A DNA stretch of 38,854 nt from Fidelibacterota bacterium (GTDB lineage: Bacteria > Fidelibacterota > Marinisomatia > Marinisomatales > UBA1611): positions 1 to 38,854 of the forward strand of contig JAOHKG010000008.1 of the NCBI GenBank assembly GCA_028101095.1, read 5' to 3'. Every line of letters begins with the position of its first letter. The stretch's first letter is position 1. Below the pieces are notes generated by a model. The model saw nothing but the letters and a program-made list of their open reading frames with translations. It had not been told where the DNA came from and did no database searches. This document shows, one piece after another, positions 1-8,000 of the stretch. The position numbers and the translations under genes are program-made.

Positions 1-230
1 ATGCAAAAACTCTTCCAGGTTTTTAAGGATGACGTATTTACACCTTAAATTGACTTTATGGCAGATAAATGACGTTTAAAGAGGTTCGTAAATGCCTTAG
101 TGGCATACTAATTAATTTTTAATACTTTTTAGCTAACCTTCTTTGTTAATAAACGATTGAATTATAAACTTGAGTATATAAACAAAACAATATTTGACTG
201 TTTAATAAAATAATAAAAAAGAGAATTGAT

Positions 231-1673
231 ATGAAATTAGATGTAGATATTAAAAAACTATTGAGTGCTATTGATGTTCCTGCTGACTGGGTTGGCTTAA
301 GAGAGGTTTATGAAGCTCATACTCCAAGAATGATACGAGATGGTGTGCCTGTGGTTAATGCTTCAGCATCAACACATGGAATAATGGTCGAGGTATTGGT
401 TAATGGTCAATTTGGTTATTTTGGTACACCAGATATGACTTCTCAAGGTATATCGAGGGCTGCAAAAAAAGCATTTAAACAAGCAGAAATAGCATCAAGG
501 CATTCAGTCCACTCTTTTGATGAATCAGCAAGACCATCTCATCAAGGTTCATATTCTTCTCCATTTGAAAAAGATAGAGACTCACTATCTGCTGGTAGAC
601 TAAACGAGGTGCTATTGGAAGCATATAATCATCTAAAAGTAAATGATAAAATTGTTAGTGCTTCTTCACTTTGTCAAGTAATAGAATCAAATTTTAAGTT
701 TGTCAGTTCCAATGGAAGTGAGATAAATCAGGACTTTTTAATGTTTGAGTTTGATCTTAGTGCCACAGCTGCAGACGGATCAAATCAACAGACACGGACA
801 TTTGGTGGAATGCGTGGGACGTGTAGGCAAATGGGAATGGAATATTTTGATAAATATGAAATTTTTGCGAATGCGAATAGAATTGGAGAGCAAGCGATTG
901 AGCTATTAGATGCAGAAGATTGTCCTACTGGAGAAATGGACTTGGTAATAGCTCCAGATCAAATGATGTTACAAATCCATGAAAGTATTGGTCATGCTCT
1001 AGAAGTCGATAGGATTCTAGGAGACGAAAGAAATTATGCAGGGTGGAGCTTTGTTAAATTAGAAGATTTTGGAAAGTTGCAGTATGGATCAAAATTAATG
1101 AATATCACTTTTGATCCAACATTAGAATCTGAGTTTGCATCATATGCATACGATGATGGTGGCTTAAAAGCCACCAAAGAGCATTTAATTAAAGATGGTT
1201 TACTCGTAAGGGGGCTCGGTGGGCAAGAAAGCCAGATACGATCAGGTTTGGATGGTGTTGCTAATTTTAGAGCAAGTAGTTGGAATAGAGCGCCTATTGA
1301 TAGAATGGCAAATATAAATCTAGAGCCAGGTAATCAGAGTTTTGATGAATTAATCGCAGAAGTTCAGCATGGAGTTTATGTTGAGAGTAATAAATCATGG
1401 TCGATTGATGACTATAGAAACAAGTTTCAATTCGGGTGTGAATACGGAAGGTTGATTGAAAATGGAAAATTGACAAAAGTACTTAAAAACCCTAATTACA
1501 GAGGTGTTTCTACTCCTTTTTGGAATAGTCTTAAAGGTGTAGGGAACAGCGATACCTTTGGTATATATGGGACTCCAAATTGTGGTAAGGGGGAACCTAA
1601 TCAAGTAATAAGGGTAGGTCATGCTTCACCAGCATGTTTATTCGATAAAATTCAAGTTTTTGGAGGCGTGTAA
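231..1673 (+). CDS. tldD: TldD/PmbA-family metalloprotease, TldD-type
   Basis: 480 aa ORF with HExxxH-type motif (HESIGHALEVDRI) and TldD-like C-terminus; directly followed by a second TldD/PmbA paralogue. Confidence 0.9.
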   Translation: MKLDVDIKKLLSAIDVPADWVGLREVYEAHTPRMIRDGVPVVNASASTHGIMVEVLVNGQFGYFGTPDMTSQGISRAAKKAFKQAEIASRHSVHSFDESARPSHQGSYSSPFEKDRDSLSAGRLNEVLLEAYNHLKVNDKIVSASSLCQVIESNFKFVSSNGSEINQDFLMFEFDLSATAADGSNQQTRTFGGMRGTCRQMGMEYFDKYEIFANANRIGEQAIELLDAEDCPTGEMDLVIAPDQMMLQIHESIGHALEVDRILGDERNYAGWSFVKLEDFGKLQYGSKLMNITFDPTLESEFASYAYDDGGLKATKEHLIKDGLLVRGLGGQESQIRSGLDGVANFRASSWNRAPIDRMANINLEPGNQSFDELIAEVQHGVYVESNKSWSIDDYRNKFQFGCEYGRLIENGKLTKVLKNPNYRGVSTPFWNSLKGVGNSDTFGIYGTPNCGKGEPNQVIRVGHASPACLFDKIQVFGGV

Positions 1674-2995
1674 TGAAAAAAGTTTTTAAAAGTATCAGTG
1701 AATCACTTTTTAAAGAATTGAAATCTGATGAAGATGTTATTTTATCTTTTTCAGGTGAAAATAGTCAGTTTATACGATTTAATAATGCATCAGTAAGACA
1801 AACCGGGCTTGTAGATGATGCCGATATTGAACTCAAGTTTATTTCAAATAATAGAATTTGTGGAGGTGGTTTTACAATTTCTGGTAATATGGAAATTGAT
1901 CTAGCCAGAGGTAAGCATGAAATTGAAAGAATGAGGAATGAAGCCAATGAATTACCTGAAGATCCTTTCTTAGTACTACCAAAAAACTTAGGATCAAGTA
2001 ATGTGGTCAAAGAGGCAAGTGGGCTAAAATTTGAAGATTCTATTGATGCAATTTTACCTGCCATGTCAGGTACTGACTTTGTTGGGGTTTTAGCAAACGG
2101 AAAAATGTTCAGAGGCAATGCGAATAGTAAAGGACAAAATCATTGGTTTGAAACAGATACATATAGTTTGGACTATTCTTTAGTCACTTCAAATCATCAA
2201 ATGGTGAAAGGCTCTTTTTCAGGAAGCGACTGGAATCAAGATGAATATGAAAGTTATGTAAATAGGAGCAAAGAAAAATTATCGTTGATGGAGAGAAAGC
2301 CTATAAAAATTAAAACAGGTGATTATAGAACATGGTTTGAATCAGCTGCAGTATCAGATTTTCTTGGAATGTTTTCATGGAATGGTATAAGTGAGGCTTC
2401 CTTGAGGCAAGGCTGTAGTGGATTTGGTAAAATGAGACATAATGATGCTAGGCTTTCACCAAAATTCTCCGTGATTGAAGATTTTTCTCCAGGCTATTGT
2501 CCTAAGTTTAATTCGGACGGCGAAGTTGCACCAGATGAACTAGCATTGATTGAGGCAGGCAAATTAAAGAATACGCTTATTAGTTCTAGGTCTGCAAAAG
2601 AATATGGACTCCAATCTAACTATGCAGAAAATGGAGAATTTTTAAGATCTCCTAGAATGGCTATTGGGAATTTGAATCAAAATGATGTGGTTAAAGAGCT
2701 GGATAGAGGATTGTTTTTATCAAATATTCATTACTTAAATTGGAGTGACAATCCAGGAGGTCGTATCACGGGTCTAACTAGATATGCTTGTTTTTGGGTT
2801 GAGGGTGGAGAAATAGTAGCTCCAATTGAAACAATGAGGTTTGACGACTCTTTTTATAGGTTCTTTGGTGATCAACTTTCAGAAGTTGAAGATCGATTAT
2901 ACAGTAACCCGGAAGTAGGAACTTATGGTGGGCGGTCCTTGGGTGCTACAGCTTGTCCAGGAATTTTAGTCGATTCTTTTTCTCTTACGCTTTAA
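1673..2995 (+). CDS. tldE: TldD/PmbA-family protein, TldE/PmbA-type (non-metal-binding partner)
   Basis: 440 aa ORF overlapping the tldD stop; PmbA-like C-terminal region; tandem TldD/TldE arrangement. Confidence 0.82.
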   Translation: MKKVFKSISESLFKELKSDEDVILSFSGENSQFIRFNNASVRQTGLVDDADIELKFISNNRICGGGFTISGNMEIDLARGKHEIERMRNEANELPEDPFLVLPKNLGSSNVVKEASGLKFEDSIDAILPAMSGTDFVGVLANGKMFRGNANSKGQNHWFETDTYSLDYSLVTSNHQMVKGSFSGSDWNQDEYESYVNRSKEKLSLMERKPIKIKTGDYRTWFESAAVSDFLGMFSWNGISEASLRQGCSGFGKMRHNDARLSPKFSVIEDFSPGYCPKFNSDGEVAPDELALIEAGKLKNTLISSRSAKEYGLQSNYAENGEFLRSPRMAIGNLNQNDVVKELDRGLFLSNIHYLNWSDNPGGRITGLTRYACFWVEGGEIVAPIETMRFDDSFYRFFGDQLSEVEDRLYSNPEVGTYGGRSLGATACPGILVDSFSLTL

Positions 2996-2999
2996 ATAA

Positions 3000-4088
3000 G
3001 TGCAATTAGATACAACTTTAACTTTTTTCCTTGGGGTAATAATTGGTTCTATTGGAGTTTGGTACTTTCGTCAAAAAGAAATAGACTCAATTCACAGTAA
3101 TCAAAATCAAATAGAAAAAGTCTTCGCAGCACTTTCAAATGAAGCTCTTGTTGATAATCAAAAAAAGTTTCTTGAATTAGCTGAGGATAAGTTCAATACT
3201 TTAATCGGAAAATCTGATAAACAATTAATTCAAAAAAAAGAACTGATTGATTCGACGCTGAAAGTAATGAAAAATGATTTAAAGAACTTGTCAGATAATA
3301 CAATTGCTCTGAAATCACAGATGGAAGAATCCAGAAAGAGTGTTGGAGAGCTTTCTAATACAACGTCTCAATTAAGACAAATTCTTTCTAGTTCTCAATC
3401 AAGAGGGCAATGGGGAGAGAGAATGGTGGAAGACATCCTCCAATTTATTGGTTTAACTGAAGGAATTAACTATAAACAGCAAATGCAATCTGGATCGGAT
3501 AGACCTGATTTCACATTTTTTTTACCAGATAAAAAATCACTAAATATGGATGTTAAATTTCCACTTGCTCATTATGAAAAGTATATTGCTTCCGAAAACA
3601 AGCATGACAGAGATGTTGAAAAAAAGGCTTTTATCAAAGACGTTAGAAATAGAGTTAAAGAAGTTTCCAAAAGATCATACATTGACCCTGAGGGAACAAC
3701 AGTAGATTATGTCTTACTGTTTATACCAAATGAAAGTATATATTCCTTTTTAAACCAAGAGGATAATTCTTTAATAGATTACTCATTGGAAAATAAAATA
3801 ATGTTATGCTCTCCAGTTACACTTTATGCTATCCTTTCCCTTATTAGACAGGCTGTATCAAGTTTTTCAATGGAACAAAAAGCAGGCGAGATGCAGGAAC
3901 TTGTTGGTGTTTTTAAAGCTCAATGGGAGCATTTTACTCAAAAAATAGACTTTTTAGGAAAGTCTATTAATTCTTTATCAAATCATTACGAAGATTTAAC
4001 TGGACCAAGATTAAGAGCATTACAAAAACCAATGGAAAAAATATCAGAATTACAACTTGGTAAAAAGAATAAAAAAATGGAATCATAA
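3000..4088 (+). CDS. rmuC: DNA recombination protein RmuC
   Basis: N-terminal TM, coiled coil, then RmuC core (SRGQWGERMVEDILQ...GINYKQQ...RPDFTFFLPDKKSLNMDVKFPLAHYEKY). GTG start. Confidence 0.92.
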   Translation: MQLDTTLTFFLGVIIGSIGVWYFRQKEIDSIHSNQNQIEKVFAALSNEALVDNQKKFLELAEDKFNTLIGKSDKQLIQKKELIDSTLKVMKNDLKNLSDNTIALKSQMEESRKSVGELSNTTSQLRQILSSSQSRGQWGERMVEDILQFIGLTEGINYKQQMQSGSDRPDFTFFLPDKKSLNMDVKFPLAHYEKYIASENKHDRDVEKKAFIKDVRNRVKEVSKRSYIDPEGTTVDYVLLFIPNESIYSFLNQEDNSLIDYSLENKIMLCSPVTLYAILSLIRQAVSSFSMEQKAGEMQELVGVFKAQWEHFTQKIDFLGKSINSLSNHYEDLTGPRLRALQKPMEKISELQLGKKNKKMES

Positions 4089-4091
4089 AAA

Positions 4092-4523
4092 ATGAATGAA
4101 TTATCAATAAAATTATCTCTGCTTATATCACTTTTATTACCATCATGTGTTTCTCCACCTGATTACGAGGATGGATTATTGGAAAATATACCAGCTGTAA
4201 TTAATGATGTAGATTACTTTTCATTATCAATATTAGCCGATGATTATTCAGATAATTTAAAATGGGATTTAGATATATCCTTACTAGAGGATGATATTTA
4301 CTTATCTACATTAGTCATTAAAGATCTAAGCATAACATCATCAGATTCGTCTTTTATATATATAATTGACTCAAATTTAGATACTTCATTAACTATCGGT
4401 ATCTTTGATGAAGTTCTTTCAACTATAAATGATACTATTTCATCTTTGGGAGTACCTAAAACAGTAGTTTTCTTTGGAGATAAGTTAACAGGAAGAGTGG
4501 AGTATCAGATTCTGAAAAAATAG
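4092..4523 (+). CDS. small predicted lipoprotein of unknown function
   Basis: Signal peptide with lipobox-like LLPSC; follows rmuC by 3 nt. Confidence 0.65.
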   Translation: MNELSIKLSLLISLLLPSCVSPPDYEDGLLENIPAVINDVDYFSLSILADDYSDNLKWDLDISLLEDDIYLSTLVIKDLSITSSDSSFIYIIDSNLDTSLTIGIFDEVLSTINDTISSLGVPKTVVFFGDKLTGRVEYQILKK

Positions 4524-4616
4524 CTTTCTTCTACCTAAACTTTTTATTAAGTTTAAAAAAATCTTATTAAATACATCAGTTTATTTTTTTTAATGAAATA
4601 ATTACTTGGAGTTTTA

Positions 4617-6263
4617 ATGAACCACTTTCTAAGATATTTTCAAATAGTATCACTTCTTTTATGTTTAATCACTTTTTCTTGTAATTCTGCTGCGATTCAA
4701 AAACAGATTGCGACCGTTACACCAAAACAAAAAAAACAGCCACAAGCTGTAACCGTGGGGAGTGCAGAAAAGTTTATCGAAGTTCACTTATTAGGTCAAA
4801 ATATAATCTTGAATGATAAATTTGATGAATTTCTATCTAAAATAACAAAAAAGAGTAAAAGTAATAGGGTGTATCTTGCCCGCATAGATGATTTTCCAAT
4901 TGGAACTGGATATAAAAGCTTAGATAAATGGGATATGGCATTAGAATCAGGCTTGATTGATGGTTTAATTGATAAAGACCTAAATATTGTTGAAAAATTA
5001 GACCATGTGAAACCTCGTGATTTTGACGAGTATATTGATACCTCACCTGAAGATGCCTTCTATATGCACGGAATTGATTTGGATGCACTTAAATTAATCA
5101 AAAATAAAATTCAAGCATCTAACCTATTGACTTATCAAATAATCGATTTTTCTGAAAATGAGTTATCGGCGGTTATCTATTTCAGAATGATTGATTTAAA
5201 AAATATGAAAATTATAGGATCTTCTTTAGTTGAAGTGGGAGATAATTTTAGTGCAGCAGCAAAAGAAGAAATTAAAATTTATAATCATGTAGTTCAAGTT
5301 CTTGAAAAAATAAATGATTTTCCTAATGTGATTTTTAATAAAGGAAGCTCAATTGGACTTCTTAATTCTGACATATTAAATGTTTCTGGAACTTACAATA
5401 ATCCACCGTCTAAGAAATTAATGGCTATTGAAAATGGTATTGTAACTGGTCTTATAAATAATAGTGATTATAAAGAAAATGAACCTGTAATTCTTGAAAA
5501 ATCAAAAGGTTTTAAACTTAAATATCCATCAGTTTATAACAATATTGTCTTTAATACTAATCCGTTGCTTTATGAAGATTGGAATGAGCTTATATTAGAG
5601 ACTGGTTGTTCTTTTTTATTAATGTATAGATATATAAATGATTATGGATTGTATCTAAAGGTAGTTGATACTAAACAAAATGGAAAAATATTATTTTCGG
5701 AAACCTATTCTTTTAAAGGCCAAAAAGATGAAGGCATAATTAAAAATTATGAATATGTTTCATCATCACTTCAAGAAAATATAAAACTGAACTTAATTAA
5801 AGAAAAAAAAACACTTATTCTGAATGGTGATAAACAAACAGTAGAATCTGAGAATTATTTTGATAATCAACCATTATTTAATGAAATGAACCTGGCAATT
5901 GAGGAAGGAATTATTTCAGGTTTGCTAAATAATGATATTTCTGTTTTTGAAAAATTGAAAACACTCTATTTGAAAAGACCCTGGATGTATAAGGAAAAAA
6001 TATTCAACTTAAACCCATTATACCTTGATCAGTGGAAACAGTTAGAAGAATTTGGAGTTGAGAGCTTGATAGTCTATACCAACTTGATTGAGTATGAAAA
6101 GCTCAACGCAAATGAACCCGATTATAAAAAGGTAGCACTAGGAATAAGAATCATTGATGTGAGTACAGGAGATATTATTGATGTTGGAAAAATCTCTAAT
6201 TTTAAAAATTCATCGAAAAATTTAAATGTAGAAGTAGGTGACATTGAAGAAGGAGTCCAATAA
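4617..6263 (+). CDS. predicted lipoprotein with about three repeated CsgG/TolB-N-like modules
   Basis: Lipobox-like TFSC; repeated pattern (A+E.G++.GL++ND..EK... Y ... R+ID...G.I). Confidence 0.7.
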   Translation: MNHFLRYFQIVSLLLCLITFSCNSAAIQKQIATVTPKQKKQPQAVTVGSAEKFIEVHLLGQNIILNDKFDEFLSKITKKSKSNRVYLARIDDFPIGTGYKSLDKWDMALESGLIDGLIDKDLNIVEKLDHVKPRDFDEYIDTSPEDAFYMHGIDLDALKLIKNKIQASNLLTYQIIDFSENELSAVIYFRMIDLKNMKIIGSSLVEVGDNFSAAAKEEIKIYNHVVQVLEKINDFPNVIFNKGSSIGLLNSDILNVSGTYNNPPSKKLMAIENGIVTGLINNSDYKENEPVILEKSKGFKLKYPSVYNNIVFNTNPLLYEDWNELILETGCSFLLMYRYINDYGLYLKVVDTKQNGKILFSETYSFKGQKDEGIIKNYEYVSSSLQENIKLNLIKEKKTLILNGDKQTVESENYFDNQPLFNEMNLAIEEGIISGLLNNDISVFEKLKTLYLKRPWMYKEKIFNLNPLYLDQWKQLEEFGVESLIVYTNLIEYEKLNANEPDYKKVALGIRIIDVSTGDIIDVGKISNFKNSSKNLNVEVGDIEEGVQ

Positions 6264-6265
6264 TT

Positions 6266-7990
6266 ATGATTGATTTAGCTAAAATAAATAAAAAAATAAG
6301 TAATAGATTTTTAATAAAAATTGCAATATTTTTATTGTTCAGTGGCTCAAATATTATGTCTAAGACATTTACTGTCACTGATCCTCCAATGGTTTATATT
6401 TATCATTTTGTCAGTTATGATACTACAGATGTTGTTTTCCATGGTGGAGTAAACCAAAGTGAAAATAAAAAATTACGTTTACCTCTTTTCAATAAACGTG
6501 ATTTAAACACGAGTTCTAACCTATTAATTGGAAAAGCTTTAGATCCAAAGCTAGTTTCAGCAATGGTGACCTCAGCTGTTGCGGAGAATATTCATGTAAA
6601 TATAGCAGGTGAATCAATTCAAAATAGGATCAAAACTGATAACTTTATTAAAATATTAAAGTCTTCAGATTATCCAAAAAGAACTGACTATATATTTATC
6701 GGCGAAATTAATACAATTGCCTCTCAATATGAAATAGACCTAAAGCTAATTGATGTTTCTACTCAAAAAATAGTTGCCTCAAATGAATTCAACTTGCCTT
6801 TTACAAACCTAAGTAATCTAAGAACTAAAATAAATGAGGTTGTCGGGCCATTAATGTCGAAAATAGTAAATCCTTTCCTCGGTTCTGCTTATGTAAGAGT
6901 TGATTCAACAAGTCGTGAAAAAATTCGATGGGACGCTTTATATATCAGACCCTTGAAAACTGTAGTCGGTTCAGATATTAAAAAAACTTTTGATTCAGAT
7001 TATGAGGCATTTAAAACTTCTTCTATGCCTCTGTCTTATATGGAAACTCATGGTGGAATATTGTCAGCATTTTCGATAAATGATTATAGGCTCGTGTCTG
7101 ATTTTAATAATAATTCATTCTTTTTAGAGGGGAATTATCGTTTAAAGGTCTTTTTAAAAAATAATGAGGATCCTTTTGAAATTGACTTTAAGGTAAAACC
7201 GGGCAATTTAAATGAGATACATGTTGCTTTATCCTACACACCGCCTCCTAAAGATAGTGATAATGATGGAATACCTGACGAAAATGATGCATGTCCGGAA
7301 ATAGTAGGGCCAGGTAATCCTGATCCAGAAAAAAACGGATGTCCGCCCCCAAAACTATTTGGAAATATCGTTTTTAAAAATATTTGGGATGGCGTTGGTT
7401 TTGAACTAAAAAGTCTCTCTGATAAGGGCGATACTTTAGTTCTGTATGGGAAAAGAATTAATGATGTATTAGTATTATCTTCAGGTTCATATAAAACCTC
7501 TATAGCCAAAGACAAAACATCATTTACAGTTTTAGGTCTACCTATGGGTGACTATATTCGTAATTCATGGGCAATAACGGAAGAAAAATTTCCAGGAAAA
7601 CATTATTTAAACTTATTCTCCGATAGAGATAGTTTAAAAATTGATAAAGGCGAAGTCACATTAAATACGACAATACAGAGTAATAAAATCACCAAAGGTC
7701 GAGAGATTGTTATCTACTTTAATCCTTTTACGCCTGATGAACTTGATGAATATGTTCTTTATTTAGATGAAAATATTGTGCCATATACGAAAGCAAGTAT
7801 TGCGGGAGAATTGCATATTACAGGTTTTCCTATAAGTTTTGAAGGGGACTTATTTATTGAAAGAAAGGGGTACGAAATAGCACAAATAAGTGTATCAAAA
7901 GGAACTGAAAAGGCTTATTTCCTTGCAGAATTGACTAGGCCCAAAGAAGAAGATGTTATTGAAAGGAAGATAGGTTCTTTATGGAAATAA
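6266..7990 (+). CDS. exported protein with CsgG/TolB-like N-terminal region and thrombospondin type-3 (calcium-binding) repeat
   Basis: N-terminal hydrophobic segment; DYIFIGEINTIASQYEIDLKLIDVSTQKIV; DSDNDGIPDENDACPEIVGPGNPDPEKNGCP TSP3-type motif. Confidence 0.7.
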   Translation: MIDLAKINKKISNRFLIKIAIFLLFSGSNIMSKTFTVTDPPMVYIYHFVSYDTTDVVFHGGVNQSENKKLRLPLFNKRDLNTSSNLLIGKALDPKLVSAMVTSAVAENIHVNIAGESIQNRIKTDNFIKILKSSDYPKRTDYIFIGEINTIASQYEIDLKLIDVSTQKIVASNEFNLPFTNLSNLRTKINEVVGPLMSKIVNPFLGSAYVRVDSTSREKIRWDALYIRPLKTVVGSDIKKTFDSDYEAFKTSSMPLSYMETHGGILSAFSINDYRLVSDFNNNSFFLEGNYRLKVFLKNNEDPFEIDFKVKPGNLNEIHVALSYTPPPKDSDNDGIPDENDACPEIVGPGNPDPEKNGCPPPKLFGNIVFKNIWDGVGFELKSLSDKGDTLVLYGKRINDVLVLSSGSYKTSIAKDKTSFTVLGLPMGDYIRNSWAITEEKFPGKHYLNLFSDRDSLKIDKGEVTLNTTIQSNKITKGREIVIYFNPFTPDELDEYVLYLDENIVPYTKASIAGELHITGFPISFEGDLFIERKGYEIAQISVSKGTEKAYFLAELTRPKEEDVIERKIGSLWK

Positions 7991-8000
7991 AATTGGGTTA

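Noticed and set aside
1-48. Short in-frame stretch MQKLFQVFKDDVFTP* at the window start
   Set aside because: Could be the 3' end of an upstream gene or chance; only 15 codons visible, not enough to call.
1294-2118. Minus-strand ORFs 1294-1476, 1395-1622, 1765-2118 antisense to tldD/tldE
   Set aside because: No recognisable motifs; fully embedded in well-supported plus-strand genes; typical shadow ORFs. The same applies to the other short antisense ORFs in the track (e.g. 9166, 10456, 13877, 18568, 22975, 24519, 28986, 33294).
7243-7338. TSP3 Asp-rich segments as DNA tandem repeats or CRISPR-like repeats
   Set aside because: Repetition is at the protein level (DxDxDGxxD) with divergent nucleotides; no regularly spaced identical repeats.
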